DNA of 64,000 nucleotides from Affinundibacterium baiyunense (GTDB lineage: Bacteria > Pseudomonadota > Gammaproteobacteria > Burkholderiales > Burkholderiaceae_D): the NCBI RefSeq assembly GCF_018139645.1, contig NZ_JAGSPM010000009.1, forward strand, positions 62,001-126,000, read 5' to 3'. The notes below the pieces were generated by a model. It was not told the DNA's origin. It worked only from the letters and a program-made list of their open reading frames with translations, and did not search any database. The position numbers and the translations under genes were made by a program. Of this stretch, positions 1 through 10,227 are shown piece by piece. Numbering within the stretch: position 1 is the stretch's first letter; each line of letters opens with the position of its first letter.

Positions 1-1491
1 CACACCAACGCATGCACATTCCAAAACACCAGGGTGACCTGCAATTACGCCTTCGATTTCTGTTGGATAAACATTAAAGCCAGAAACCAAAATCATGTCT
101 TTCTTGCGATCGACAATTCTGGTGAATCCGCGCTCGTCCATGATGCCAATATCACCGGACTTAAAGAAGCCATCAGGTGTGAAGGCATTTGCGGTTTCGT
201 CGGGACGATTCCAGTATCCCATCATCACTTGTGGACCACGAATCGCGATTTCGCCGCTTTCACCTAGCGGCACTGGCTTACCATCATCATCCAAAATCGC
301 AATTTCTGTCGACGAAATTGGCAAGCCTATACTACCCGTGAACTCTTTGGAGTCAGCGTAGTTAGCAGTCGCAACTGGCGATGTTTCAGAGAGGCCATAA
401 CCTTCTGCAATCGCACAACCCGTCACTGCCTTCCAACGTTCTGCGACCGCTTTTTGTACCGCCATACCACCACCGGTACAGCACAAGTAGCCAGAGAAAT
501 CGGTGTTTGCAAATTCTGGATTATTCAACAAGGCGTTGTACAAGGTATTCACCGCAGGGAAAATATTGATCTTGTACTTCTTCAATTCTTTCACAAAGCC
601 GGGGATATCGCGCGGATTTGGAATCAAAAGATTCAAACCACCGATACGCGTACCAACCATATTACATACCGTCAAAGCGAAGATGTGATACAGCGGTAAA
701 GCACAAACAAATACTAACTGTGGCGTCTCTTTGTGCGCGTCCATACTTGGTTTGAGCCAAGCATGATTTTGCAATACGTTAGCAACCACGTTGCGATGAC
801 TTAATACCGCACCTTTCGAAACGCCGGTTGTACCACCTGTGTATTGCAAGAAAGCGACGTCTTCAAGCTTGATCTCCACTGGTTGAAACTTCATGGACGC
901 GCCTTGAGCGACGACATCATTGAAACGGAATGAACCTGGTAAAGAAAAAGCTGGTACCAATTTTTTGACATGGCGCACAACGAAATTCACGATCGTGCCT
1001 TTTAAGCCACCCAACAAATCACCCATCGCGCACACCACGACATGCTTCACATCGGTATTGGCGATTGAATGTTCTAAGGTCGTCGCGAAATTCTCTAGTA
1101 CGAAAATCGCCTCTGCGCCAGAATCTTTTAATTGATGCTCAAGTTCACGGTGCGTGTACAAAGGATTGACGTTGACCACAACATAGCCAGCACGCAAAAT
1201 CGCTGCCAAAACAACAGGATATTGCAAGACATTCGGCATCATCACAGCAACGCGAGCACCGCGTTGTAGGCCGCGACTTTGCAACCATGCGCCAACTTTT
1301 TTCGACATCACATCTACTTCGCGATAAGTTAAAAACTTATCCATGCAGACATACGCATTGCGATCAGCAAATGTTTTGAAAGCCTCTTCCAATAAATGAA
1401 CTAGGGATTTGTATTGGGTAACATCGATCTCCGCTGGAACGTTTGGCGGGTAATGTTTGAGCCAAAATTTATCTGTATTTATTGTCGTCAT
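1..1491 (-). CDS. fadD: Long-chain acyl-CoA synthetase (AMP-forming), 3' end cut by window
   Basis: Activates long-chain fatty acids to acyl-CoA through an acyl-adenylate, feeding beta-oxidation. About 497 residues are present of a family usually near 560; the C-terminus lies outside the window, so no stop is visible. The ATP/AMP P-loop signature YTGGTTGVSKGA is seen in the middle. Near the truncated end, the hinge and A8 region reads GDIGIMDERGF then DRKKDMILVSGFNVYPTE, which is typical of FadD. The N-terminus begins MTTINTDKFWLKHYPPNVP. The start at 1491 is supported by a GGAGA ribosome site 8-9 nt upstream on the minus strand. It is transcribed alone, in the same direction as the upstream molybdoenzyme but 351 bp from it. 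The family is certain; exact chain-length preference is not readable from sequence. Confidence 0.93.
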   Translation of the reverse strand, partial: MTTINTDKFWLKHYPPNVPAEIDVTQYKSLVHLLEEAFKTFADRNAYVCMDKFLTYREVDVMSKKVGAWLQSRGLQRGARVAVMMPNVLQYPVVLAAILRAGYVVVNVNPLYTHRELEHQLKDSGAEAIFVLENFATTLEHSIANTDVKHVVVCAMGDLLGGLKGTIVNFVVRHVKKLVPAFSLPGSFRFNDVVAQGASMKFQPVEIKLEDVAFLQYTGGTTGVSKGAVLSHRNVVANVLQNHAWLKPSMDAHKETPQLVFVCALPLYHIFALTVCNMVGTRIGGLNLLIPNPRDIPGFVKELKKYKINIFPAVNTLYNALLNNPEFANTDFSGYLCCTGGGMAVQKAVAERWKAVTGCAIAEGYGLSETSPVATANYADSKEFTGSIGLPISSTEIAILDDDGKPVPLGESGEIAIRGPQVMMGYWNRPDETANAFTPDGFFKSGDIGIMDERGFTRIVDRKKDMILVSGFNVYPTEIEGVIAGHPGVLECACVGV

Positions 1492-1842
1492 TTGTTGTCT
1501 CCAATCTTTTTTATATGGTCGTTAAATTATTGATGAACACTCTAACCCCGGCCATCTCTTTGCATACACCTACATCGAATCGCGGTGAATTCACTAGCGA
1601 TCTCAACGATGTTATTCAAGTCAAACAAGATGCAAGCAGGCTATTTTCTGCTTGCGATTTCTATCAAAACATTGAAAACATCAAGCCCCCACACGATACA
1701 CCAAGCCTTGCGCCATGACTATTGCTGGTGCAAATTAGCCGCGCAAAAACAGCTGAAACTGAATAAGCTCTCTAGGATTTTTTGCGACGCAACATAAATT
1801 TACAAAACCAATTTACCGATTTCGTGACCAAATAAAATCAAC
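1492..1842. other. Intergenic region, fadD leader
   Basis: This 351-bp gap precedes fadD and follows the molybdoenzyme, both on the minus strand. It must contain the fadD promoter, but I could not pick a convincing -35/-10. A short inverted repeat, GCAAGCAG at 1632-1639 and CTGCTTGC at 1648-1655, could be a weak terminator for the molybdoenzyme; it lacks a clear T-tract. The small open frames here look like chance. Confidence 0.4.
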
Positions 1843-3921
1843 TTACAGCTTTTCTACTTGCACCAATAAATCATAAAAAGTTGGCCCACCACCCATGTCG
1901 GTTAATCGCTGACTAGTCACTTCATTTGCGTTTTTCTGATCCGACGCGAGTTTCTTCCACCAGATCGACAATGCAACAACCAAGCCGGGCTTGGCCTTCT
2001 CGGTAACTCTTGCTTTCGCCACAAAGCTACCGCGGTCGTTGAAGATTCTGACCATATTGCCCGCTGCAATTTGGCGTGCTGCGGCATCCTCAGGATGTAA
2101 ATCGATATGTGGCTCGCCCTCGGTATCACGCAAGCTCTTCACATTCACAAAAGTCGAATTCAAGAAATTACGTGCAGGTGGAGAGATCATAGCTAAGGGA
2201 TATTTCGCCGCCAATTGTGGATTACTAATCACCGATTCATAAGGTGGAATATAAGCTGGCAAGGGATCTAAACCTGCATCCAACATTTGCTGACTATAAA
2301 ATTCACACTTGCCGGATGGCGTCGTAAACCCGCCTTGCGCGAATGGAATTTCAGGCATGTTTAATTTTGACCAGCCTGTTTGCTTTAACTGTTCCCAATT
2401 AGTGTGTTGGGTGCGCGCATGTTGATAGTTAAACGCCAGCGCACCTAATTCATCATCGCTCTCAGTAAAACACGCTTCCGTGAAGCCCAAGGCCTTTGCT
2501 AATAAGCGGAAGATTTCGGTATTCGGCTTCGCTTCACCGATTGGCGCAATAGCTGGATTACTCGCCATCATATAGCGATGACCATAAGCAGAATGCGCAT
2601 CCAGATGCTCTAACTGAGTAGTCGCTGGTAGCAAAATATCCGCATAATCAGCGGTATCAGTCTGAAAGTGTTCCAATACTACGGTGAACAAATCGTCACG
2701 CGCAAAACCTTGCGCAACCACAGCAGATTCGGGCGCAATCGCTACTGGATTAGAGTTATAAACAATCACCGCCTCTACCTTAGGACCAAATTCATCTGAG
2801 CCCGGATGCAGCAAAGTATTGCCGACATCACTCATATTTAGGGTACGGCTAGGATGATTTGCTGGGAAGAGATCTGGACGCGCTAAGGCATCTGAATTCT
2901 TGACGAAACCACCTGATGAAGATAGTAAGACGCCGCCAGCGGCATGACGCCAAGCACCAACCAAGGCAGGCAAACAAGAAATATTCCGCACCGCCATACC
3001 GCCACCATGGGTACGTTGCACACCATAATTCATACGAATCAGACTAGGCTCGCCACGCTTAGCGCCTTCGCCATAATCACGCGCGAGGCCAATCACCTCC
3101 TCGGTACTGATCCCGCAGATTTCCGCTACTTTTTCTGGAGTCCAATCGGCGACGCGTTGTTGTAATTGCTCAAATCCCAATGTGTATTGCGCGATGTAAT
3201 CATGATCGAGCAAATCTTCTTTGATTAACACATGCATCATGCCCAAAGCGAGTGCCGAATCCGTCCCAGCACGCACCGCAATATGCTGATGGCACTTTTC
3301 AGCACTTAAGGAACGATACGGATCAATCGCAATAATTTTGGCACCATTACGCTTGGCTTCTTGTACCCGAGTCCAAAAGTGTAAATTCGATGCAATTGGA
3401 TTGCCGCCCCAAATAATGATCAGACGCGCATTTTGCGTTTGTTCAACATCCGTGCCTATCCGATCACCCAGGGTATATTTATAGCCAACGCCACCAGCCG
3501 AGGCGCAAATTGTTCTATCCAAAAATGACGCGCCGAGTTTATGCAAAACACGCGCAGCCATACTCTCGCCTTGTACCAATCCCATCGTGCCGGCGTAACT
3601 GTAAGGCATAATCGCTAGTGGATTACGTGCCGCAATTTCTTTTAAACGATAGGCTATGGTTTCAATCGCCTCATCCCAGCTAATCCGCTCAAACTTCCCT
3701 TCGCCTTTTTTGCCAACACGCTTTTGTGGATATAACAAACGATCTGGGTGGTAAGTGCGCTCAGTGTAGCGCGCCACTTTGGTACATAAAACCCCAGCCG
3801 TCGTCGGATGATCGGGATCACCTTTAACCTCAGTGGCAACACCATCTTGCACCGTCACTAACAAAGCACAGGTATCAGGGCAATCATGAGGGCAAACAGC
3901 TCGAACGACATTACTAGACAT
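1843..3921 (-). CDS. Molybdopterin oxidoreductase, DMSO reductase family (catalytic subunit)
   Basis: A 692-residue cytoplasmic member of the DMSO-reductase superfamily that should bind one [4Fe-4S] cluster and bis-MGD molybdenum. The N-terminal cluster motif is visible as CPHDCPDTCALLV followed by GVLCTK. The central region has WGGNPIASN and the molybdopterin-dinucleotide binding domain sits near the C-terminus (MISPPARNFLNSTF, HPEDAAARQI, GPTFYD). No Tat signal is present, unlike periplasmic relatives. A good AAGGAAG ribosome site precedes the ATG at 3921. No electron-transfer subunit or maturation gene is adjacent, so it is an orphan catalytic subunit. The substrate cannot be read from the sequence; annotated relatives are usually just 'molybdopterin oxidoreductase' or 'formate dehydrogenase-like'. 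A formate dehydrogenase of a different type (fds) lies at the other end of the window. Confidence 0.88.
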   Translation of the reverse strand: MSSNVVRAVCPHDCPDTCALLVTVQDGVATEVKGDPDHPTTAGVLCTKVARYTERTYHPDRLLYPQKRVGKKGEGKFERISWDEAIETIAYRLKEIAARNPLAIMPYSYAGTMGLVQGESMAARVLHKLGASFLDRTICASAGGVGYKYTLGDRIGTDVEQTQNARLIIIWGGNPIASNLHFWTRVQEAKRNGAKIIAIDPYRSLSAEKCHQHIAVRAGTDSALALGMMHVLIKEDLLDHDYIAQYTLGFEQLQQRVADWTPEKVAEICGISTEEVIGLARDYGEGAKRGEPSLIRMNYGVQRTHGGGMAVRNISCLPALVGAWRHAAGGVLLSSSGGFVKNSDALARPDLFPANHPSRTLNMSDVGNTLLHPGSDEFGPKVEAVIVYNSNPVAIAPESAVVAQGFARDDLFTVVLEHFQTDTADYADILLPATTQLEHLDAHSAYGHRYMMASNPAIAPIGEAKPNTEIFRLLAKALGFTEACFTESDDELGALAFNYQHARTQHTNWEQLKQTGWSKLNMPEIPFAQGGFTTPSGKCEFYSQQMLDAGLDPLPAYIPPYESVISNPQLAAKYPLAMISPPARNFLNSTFVNVKSLRDTEGEPHIDLHPEDAAARQIAAGNMVRIFNDRGSFVAKARVTEKAKPGLVVALSIWWKKLASDQKNANEVTSQRLTDMGGGPTFYDLLVQVEKL

Positions 3922-4258
3922 GGTACTTCCTTTGTTTCTGCAATCATTTAGAGGATTTGGCGACCGAATGGACGAATGAAGTAGCGTTCATCAACCATCA
4001 TCAGCATTCATTTCGCGTTGATAACGTGATGATAGACTGCTTCAACAAACTCTGCCAGCAAGCAAAATAGGAACTTTTACCAATTCACACAGTCCATCAC
4101 TGCAAGCATGCCAAAGCTGCAAAAGAAAGCCCGGATAACTTTGCGTAAAGCAGACGAAATCTAGTATGCTTACGCCCGCTTGATCTGAACCCTTCTTATG
4201 CACTGCAGTGGAAGTATTTTTAGATTATTGATTACCACCGAAGCGAATGGAACACACC
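3922..4258. other. Divergent promoter region, molybdoenzyme / dsbB
   Basis: A 337-bp gap between divergently transcribed genes. A weak candidate promoter for dsbB is TTGCGT at 4141-4146 and TATGCT at 4165-4170 (18-bp spacer). Nothing else recognisable was found. Confidence 0.35.
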
Positions 4259-4759
4259 ATGAATCGTACAAATGCCATCTTAGTCACCATCATTCTTGCC
4301 TGCCTCGGTTTGCTTGGCTTTGCAATGTACTTACAACTGGTGTTAGATATGTTGCCTTGTCCACTGTGCGTGATGCAACGTTATGCATTTGCTCTGATTG
4401 CTTTGGCTTGTTTGCTAACTTTGATCGTGCCCAAGCTCAAACGCGCTGCGATGTCAGCGAGTTTATTGTTTAGTCTAATTGGCGGAGGTCTTGCTGGTTA
4501 CCAACTCTGGGTTATTGCACAACCGATGGGTTCCTGCGGTGTTGATCCTCTTTCAGGGCCATTAAATAGCTTCTTTATTGCAAAACTATTTCCAACGATG
4601 TTCCAAGCCAATGGTTTGTGCGAAACACCTTATGATCCAATTTTGGGCTTATCGATTCCAGCTTGGGCTTGTGTTTGGTTTGTCGTGTTCGCAATTGGGT
4701 CTATCTATTTGCTCGTGAACAAACCAAAAGAACAAAGCATTTTTGCGAACAAGCTGTAA
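4259..4759 (+). CDS. dsbB: Disulfide bond formation protein B
   Basis: Inner-membrane quinone reductase that reoxidises DsbA. About 166 residues with four hydrophobic segments. The first periplasmic loop has the redox pair in LPCPLCVMQRYAF and the second loop has the cysteines in GSCGVD and GLCETPYDP; the last helix carries LGLSIPAWACVWF, a DsbB hallmark. I place the start at 4259 (MNRTNAIL) because GGAA lies 6 nt upstream; the in-frame ATG at 4247 has no ribosome site. The stop overlaps the prmC start (TAATG), so the two are translationally coupled. There is no dsbA neighbour. Confidence 0.93.
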   Translation: MNRTNAILVTIILACLGLLGFAMYLQLVLDMLPCPLCVMQRYAFALIALACLLTLIVPKLKRAAMSASLLFSLIGGGLAGYQLWVIAQPMGSCGVDPLSGPLNSFFIAKLFPTMFQANGLCETPYDPILGLSIPAWACVWFVVFAIGSIYLLVNKPKEQSIFANKL

Positions 4760-5595
4760 TGAATACTTGGTTTTCAGTTGACGATAATCTCGCCGCTTGT
4801 CAACAAAAGTCTCCCTTAGATGCATTAGAAACCCGCATGTTGTTATCTCATGTGGGTCAATTGAGCAGAGTACAGTTAATCACTCAACATGAGCGGTATT
4901 TAAGCGCCACACAAATCGCCGAATTAAATCAATTAGTCCAAAAACGATTGGAAGGCCACCCTTTAGCGTATTTGCTTGGTGAGCGTGAGTTTTATGGGCT
5001 GAACTTCAAGGTGAGTCCTGCGGTATTAATTCCGCGTCCTGATACTGAATTATTGGTCGAACTCGCCCTGCAATTGACACCGCAAAATGCCAGTCTATTA
5101 GATATGGGAACAGGTTCTGGTGCAATTGCGATTAGCATCGCTGCGCAACGAAATGATCTCGATATGCACGCCTGCGATATCAGCGTGGCGGCGCTCGATA
5201 TCGCCAAATTCAATGCCAACAAACTACTGCCGCATCGCTCATCCATCACATTCTACGAAAGCGATTGGTATCAACAAATTCCACCAAGACGATTTGATAC
5301 GATCGTCAGCAATCCACCCTATATCGTCAAAGACGATAGTCATTTGAGCCAAGGTGATTTGCGCTTTGAACCTATCGATGCCCTAACCGACCACGCGGAT
5401 GGTTTGAGTGCCTATCGCAAGATCATCGATGATGCGCCCAATTATTTGACAGCGAATGGCTACTTATTGATGGAACATGGTTACCATCAATCGCAAGATG
5501 TGCAGGCACTTTTGCAAGCGCGTGGGTTTAGCGCGGTGCAAAGCTGGCAAGACCTTGCCGGCATTTGGCGCGTAACGGGTGGGCAATGGAAATAA
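4759..5595 (+). CDS. prmC: Release factor glutamine methyltransferase
   Basis: Methylates the GGQ glutamine of peptide-chain release factors RF1 and RF2 using SAM. The 278-residue product has the PrmC N-terminal helical domain (PLAYLLGEREFYGL), the linker VLIPRPDTELLVE, SAM motif LDMGTGSGAIAIS and the catalytic SNPPYIV. A longer in-frame open region starts at 4663, but it lies inside dsbB; the ATG at 4759 overlapping the dsbB stop is the sensible start. In many Burkholderiales prmC sits between prfA and grxD-ubiX; here it follows dsbB, and grxD-ubiX lie 5.4 kb away. Confidence 0.95.
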   Translation: MNTWFSVDDNLAACQQKSPLDALETRMLLSHVGQLSRVQLITQHERYLSATQIAELNQLVQKRLEGHPLAYLLGEREFYGLNFKVSPAVLIPRPDTELLVELALQLTPQNASLLDMGTGSGAIAISIAAQRNDLDMHACDISVAALDIAKFNANKLLPHRSSITFYESDWYQQIPPRRFDTIVSNPPYIVKDDSHLSQGDLRFEPIDALTDHADGLSAYRKIIDDAPNYLTANGYLLMEHGYHQSQDVQALLQARGFSAVQSWQDLAGIWRVTGGQWK

Positions 5596-6017
5596 GCCAC
5601 GACAAATCAAGATTACAACTTGATGTGATTCATCGATTCTTATCAACCCAAAGCACTTGGGCAATCGGTATTCCTCGCGAAGTCGTTGAGCGCTCGATCG
5701 CCAATTCATTGTGTTTTGGTGGTTATGAGAATCATCAACAAATCGCATTCGCGCGCGTGGTCAGCGATTACGCTACTTTTGCTTATTTGATGGATGTCTT
5801 TGTGTTACCTGAACATCAAGGACGCCGTCACAGCTTGCAATTACTCAAAGCAGTTTTCGGGCATCCGCAACTACAAGGCTTGCGACGTTTTATGTTGACG
5901 AGCAGCAATGCACGTGGCTTGTACCAAGGATTTGGCTTTCGCCAATTGGCCAATCCCGACATCATGATGGAAATCAACGTGCCAGATATCTATGCAAAAC
6001 ACATGACAAAAATATAA
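5586..6017 (+). CDS. GNAT family N-acetyltransferase
   Basis: A 143-residue single-domain acetyltransferase. The acetyl-CoA binding core is seen in YLMDVFVLPEHQGRRHSLQLL and the closing strand in GLYQGFGFRQLANPDIMMEI. Its ATG at 5586 lies inside the last codons of prmC, 10 nt before the stop, with GGGTGGG upstream, so it is probably the third gene of the dsbB-prmC operon. The substrate is unknown; relatives act on small amines or protein N-termini, and nothing here discriminates. Confidence 0.85.
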   Translation: MEISHDKSRLQLDVIHRFLSTQSTWAIGIPREVVERSIANSLCFGGYENHQQIAFARVVSDYATFAYLMDVFVLPEHQGRRHSLQLLKAVFGHPQLQGLRRFMLTSSNARGLYQGFGFRQLANPDIMMEINVPDIYAKHMTKI

Positions 6018-6187
6018 ATTTCATGTCGTTTCTGTACAAAATATCCATTTAGGCGCTTGAATCACCCCCATTCTCACCCAATAACGTCCAATCACAGTCA
6101 ATTTCGTCCTTGTCAAGACTGGCGCAATCGCACAGATTGCGTATGATCACGGGCTTCATTTAACTTTACTTCAATTCTAAACACCCT

Positions 6188-8545
6188 ATGTTGCCTTCTA
6201 TAGAACAACGTCTCGCCGTAGAACTTGCCGCTAAACCGAATCAAATTGCCGCTGCCGTCGCCTTGTTGGACGAAGGCGCTACCGTGCCGTTTATCTCTCG
6301 CTATCGTAAAGAAGTCACTGGTGGACTCGATGACACACAGCTACGTTTATTAGAAGAACGTCTGCGCTATCTGCGTGAATTAGAAGATAGACGTGCTGCG
6401 ATTATTGCCTCTATCGAAGAGCAAAACAAAATGACGCCAGAATTGCTGACCGCGATCAGCTTGGCAGAAGACAAAACACGCTTAGAAGATTTGTATCTGC
6501 CTTACAAACAAAAACGTCGCACCAAAGCGCAAATTGCGGTCGAAGCAGGTCTCCAACCACTAGCAGACGCTTTATTAGCTGATCCAACTTTGGTTCCAGA
6601 AACCGTTGCGGAAGCCTATTTGAAGCCAGCATTCAGCACCGCTGCGGGCGACAACCCTGGCGTCGCAGATGTGAAAGCAGCACTGGATGGCGCTCGCCAA
6701 ATTTTGATGGAGCGCTTCTCTGAAGACGCGACTTTATTGCAATCGATTCGCGAATATTTGCTTGATCACGGCATCGTTGAGACCGCCGTCGTCGCTGGCA
6801 AAGAAGAAGCTGGTGCAAAGTTTAGCGATTATTTCGCTTACTCAGAAACATTGGGAACAATTCCTTCGCATCGTGCTTTAGCGATTTTCCGTGGACGTCG
6901 TGAAGAGTTCTTAACAGTCAACTTGCGTCTCGATACTGAAGAAGAAAAACCAAAATGGGATGCGCCGCTCAATCCATGCGAAAGCCGTATCGCCGCGCAT
7001 TTTGGTGTCAGCAACAAAAACCGTGCAGCAGACAAATGGCTTTGTGACACCGTGCGTTGGGCATGGCGCGTCAAAGTATTTATGCACATGGAAACTGAAT
7101 TGATGACCAATTTGCGCGAGCAAGCCGAAGTTGAAGCGATCAATGTTTTTGCGCGCAATCTGAAAGCCTTGTTACTAGCAGCACCTGCTGGACCACGTGC
7201 AACCATGGGTCTTGATCCCGGCTTACGTACTGGTGTCAAAGTAGCGATTGTCGATGCGACCGGTAAAGTAGTGGAACACGCAACGATTTATCCACATCAA
7301 CCACGTAATGACTGGGACGGTTCCTTACATGTATTGGCGCAGTTGGCGGCGAAGCATAATGTATCGCTGATCTCTATCGGTAACGGCACCGCATCACGCG
7401 AGACCGATAAATTGGCGCAGGATTTAATCAAATTGAAGCCGGAATTAAAACTGACCAAGATCGTGGTCTCTGAGGCTGGTGCGTCAGTCTATTCGGCTTC
7501 CGAATTCGCCTCCAAAGAGTTACCTGATTTAGACGTCACGATTCGCGGTGCCGTATCGATTGCACGTCGCTTGCAAGATCCTTTGGCAGAGCTAGTCAAG
7601 ATCGATCCGAAATCGATTGGTGTAGGCCAGTACCAGCATGATGTTGGGCAATCTCAATTAGCGCGCTCGCTCGATGCAGTAGTAGAAGACTGCGTGAATG
7701 CGGTCGGTGTCGACGTCAATACAGCTTCTGCTCCCTTGTTAGCACGCGTGTCTGGTTTATCCAGTAGCGTAGCGCAAAGCATCGTCAATTATCGTGATGC
7801 TAAAGGCATGTTTAAATCACGTTCCGATTTGCGTTCGGTACCACGTTTAGGCGACAAAACCTTTGAACAAGCTGCGGGTTTCTTACGCATTATGAATGGT
7901 GACAATCCACTTGATGCGTCGGCGGTTCATCCTGAATCCTATCCTTTGGTTGAGAAAATTCTTGCCGATATTAAGAAGGATGTGAAAACCATTATTGGTG
8001 ATAGCAGTGTCTTAAAAAGCATTAGTCCGTCTAAATATGCCGATGAAAAGTTCGGTATTCCAACCATCACCGATATTTTGAAAGAATTGGAAAAACCTGG
8101 TCGCGATCCACGACCAGAATTTACCACGGCGACATTCAAAGATGGTGTAGAAGAGATCAAGGACTTGCGTCCCGATATGATTTTAGAAGGTGTGATCACC
8201 AACGTCGCTGCCTTCGGTGCTTTTGTTGATATCGGCGTGCATCAAGATGGTTTGGTGCATATTTCTGCACTGTCTAACACCTTCGTCAAAGATCCGCACA
8301 CAGTAGTGAAAGCAGGTCAAGTGGTCAAAGTTAAAGTCTTAGAAGTCGATGAAAAACGCAAACGCATTGCCTTGACGATGCGCCTAACAGATTCTGCACC
8401 ACAAGCGGGTAGCAAGCCAGAGCAACGTGCAGATCGGGATGATGCAAAACGTCTCAATCAACATCGTAATCAATCACAACACGTCCAATCAGCGTCGCCG
8501 ATGAATAGCGCTATGGCTTCTGCTTTTGCAAAACTAAAGCGCTAA
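6188..8545 (+). CDS. tex: Tex family RNA-binding transcription accessory protein
   Basis: A 785-residue nucleic-acid binding protein related to the core of eukaryotic Spt6. Domains in order: N-terminal helical Tex region ([25 protein letters not shown], residues 5-200, quoted in part: [20 protein letters not shown]), a YqgF/RNase H-like domain ([20 protein letters not shown], about 340-470), tandem helix-hairpin-helix ([16 protein letters not shown] and [20 protein letters not shown], about 515-585) and a C-terminal S1 domain ([19 protein letters not shown], about 660-735). The final 50 residues are polar and low-complexity. It is monocistronic with a 170-bp leader. Tex is known to affect transcription and virulence gene expression in several bacteria; the precise role here is not evident. 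Confidence 0.94.
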   Translation: MLPSIEQRLAVELAAKPNQIAAAVALLDEGATVPFISRYRKEVTGGLDDTQLRLLEERLRYLRELEDRRAAIIASIEEQNKMTPELLTAISLAEDKTRLEDLYLPYKQKRRTKAQIAVEAGLQPLADALLADPTLVPETVAEAYLKPAFSTAAGDNPGVADVKAALDGARQILMERFSEDATLLQSIREYLLDHGIVETAVVAGKEEAGAKFSDYFAYSETLGTIPSHRALAIFRGRREEFLTVNLRLDTEEEKPKWDAPLNPCESRIAAHFGVSNKNRAADKWLCDTVRWAWRVKVFMHMETELMTNLREQAEVEAINVFARNLKALLLAAPAGPRATMGLDPGLRTGVKVAIVDATGKVVEHATIYPHQPRNDWDGSLHVLAQLAAKHNVSLISIGNGTASRETDKLAQDLIKLKPELKLTKIVVSEAGASVYSASEFASKELPDLDVTIRGAVSIARRLQDPLAELVKIDPKSIGVGQYQHDVGQSQLARSLDAVVEDCVNAVGVDVNTASAPLLARVSGLSSSVAQSIVNYRDAKGMFKSRSDLRSVPRLGDKTFEQAAGFLRIMNGDNPLDASAVHPESYPLVEKILADIKKDVKTIIGDSSVLKSISPSKYADEKFGIPTITDILKELEKPGRDPRPEFTTATFKDGVEEIKDLRPDMILEGVITNVAAFGAFVDIGVHQDGLVHISALSNTFVKDPHTVVKAGQVVKVKVLEVDEKRKRIALTMRLTDSAPQAGSKPEQRADRDDAKRLNQHRNQSQHVQSASPMNSAMASAFAKLKR

Positions 8546-8687
8546 GAAAAAGCTGCACTCCAAGAAATAAAGCAGCGCAAATCACATAGCTAATTGCTTT
8601 GTGGTTTGGGCTGCTGTTCTTACTGATATGCGAATCAAAATGGGTGTCAATCTTCGATTGGATTGAAACATCTATTCAAACATACAC

Positions 8688-10202
8688 TCATGTACGCGAA
8701 TAGAAATTCCCGTGAAAACAATGTGGCAGCCAATACGGCAAATGCGCTAATGCAACTGGCCCTGCCGATAGGTTTTGCGCATCAAACACACTGGCAAAAC
8801 TAGTCTGTCTATCCACATCAAAACCAACACCAACTAACCATGCCTCACCTTCATTTCGTGAGCCGCGTTTTGGCACGACGACGTGTTCTTCTAAACGGTA
8901 ACGCTCACCAAAATCGAAGACATCTTTCTTGCCACTGTCGACATCTAAGCGCATCAGACCATTAAAGGCATTGTTCTCGCGTTTGTTCACTGCGTGCGGA
9001 TAGTACAAAAACTGATTTCTTTGCCCAACGACACGCGGATCGACTCGCGGAAACTCGGCATTTTCAGGCCGTTCCGTCAACCTAATTTTGTTGGTATTTA
9101 AATCGATGCGGAGAAATGCCGGATTCGATGGCTCTGAAGCGACATCCTCACCACGCATGATTTTTGGCATCCATGTATTAAAATTAGTTAGATCATTGCT
9201 CTTCACAAAATCGAGATGAATGATATTGTTTTCTTCCCATGCATTACCAAAGTGAAACAACATCAATGCCGGAATTTCGAGAATGCGACTCTTGGTGAAG
9301 TCGGCTTTTTCTACGATTAATACCTTGGTGGATTCTTCTGCTTTCCATTCCATAGAATCGACCATGCTACGTCCTGCTCGCAGCAAATCCATGTTTAAGG
9401 CGATTGGCGAAAGTAAAAAAATTAAATGCTTTTGCGAGATTGCAAAATCATGCGCCATCGCAGTTCGCGGACACTTCATGACGTGATGTTTAATTAATTT
9501 TCCTTGTGCAGAAATTTGATACATCACCAACCTATCCATCATGGTGCCAAAGTTCCACATGGTTCCATCGGCTTCGACTTTGGGATGCGCTGAAAATGGC
9601 ATGCCTGCTAGTTCAGGCGCCCAAGAGACGATGCCATGCGTTTGCAAACTGCTGGCATCCATCGCATGCGCTGATCCACCTTCCCACAGCGCCAATAAAC
9701 GTCCATCTAATTGAATCACATTGGTGTTCGCCGTATTCATCGTATCTGACGAGCGCATCGGGATTTTAGCTTCGATTGGTGTACCAAAAGCCGGAACCAA
9801 GAACTCACCTGCCTGTTGTTCTGCGAGGAATTTTTTTGTCCGCACAAAGCGTGCTTGATGCGACACGCCTTGCTCTCCAAAACGCCAGGCGTGCACCATG
9901 CCATCGCCATCGAACCAATGGTGATAGCGTTGATTACCACGTTCAAACAAACCGGGGCCATTGCGATAAAAATCGCCGCGTAAATCGCTAGGAATTTTGC
10001 CTTCTATCCAAGCACTTTCACAACTAACATCTTGACCTTGATAACCACGCAAACAAGTTAGTCTCGGGTTAGCGTGAAATAAGGGCTTGGCCTTACCTAT
10101 GTCACTGGTCTGCTGCAAACCAGTTTGAGCAGCCCAAGTAGGTAACGCGATACCAGAAGCAGCAACTGCGCCTAAGGATTGAAAGAAGTTCCGACGATTC
10201 AT
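8688..10202 (-). CDS. Carotenoid oxygenase family protein, Tat-exported
   Basis: A 504-residue RPE65/carotenoid cleavage oxygenase. Such enzymes use Fe(II) held by four histidines to cleave conjugated C=C bonds in carotenoids, stilbenes or lignin-derived phenylpropanoids. Candidate iron ligands are in SAHPKVEADG, AMAHDFAISQ, LFHFGNAWEEN and LPHCFHGNFY. FYRNGPGLFERG and HWFDGDGMVHAW are family signatures. The N-terminus MNRRNFFQSLGAVAASGIA is a twin-arginine signal peptide, implying export of the folded, metal-loaded enzyme. I set the start at the ATG at 10202, which has GGAG 7 nt upstream; a TTG at 10208 is in frame. It lies 25 bp downstream of the DUF2141 gene, forming a two-gene operon. The substrate is unknown; no carotenoid biosynthesis gene is in the window. 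Confidence 0.87.
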   Translation of the reverse strand: MNRRNFFQSLGAVAASGIALPTWAAQTGLQQTSDIGKAKPLFHANPRLTCLRGYQGQDVSCESAWIEGKIPSDLRGDFYRNGPGLFERGNQRYHHWFDGDGMVHAWRFGEQGVSHQARFVRTKKFLAEQQAGEFLVPAFGTPIEAKIPMRSSDTMNTANTNVIQLDGRLLALWEGGSAHAMDASSLQTHGIVSWAPELAGMPFSAHPKVEADGTMWNFGTMMDRLVMYQISAQGKLIKHHVMKCPRTAMAHDFAISQKHLIFLLSPIALNMDLLRAGRSMVDSMEWKAEESTKVLIVEKADFTKSRILEIPALMLFHFGNAWEENNIIHLDFVKSNDLTNFNTWMPKIMRGEDVASEPSNPAFLRIDLNTNKIRLTERPENAEFPRVDPRVVGQRNQFLYYPHAVNKRENNAFNGLMRLDVDSGKKDVFDFGERYRLEEHVVVPKRGSRNEGEAWLVGVGFDVDRQTSFASVFDAQNLSAGPVALAHLPYWLPHCFHGNFYSRT

Positions 10203-10227
10203 GATCAAACTCCGAATGATTAACGAA

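Noticed and set aside
1482-1797. Open frames between fadD and the molybdoenzyme
   Set aside because: No ribosome sites and composition typical of noncoding AT-rich spacer.
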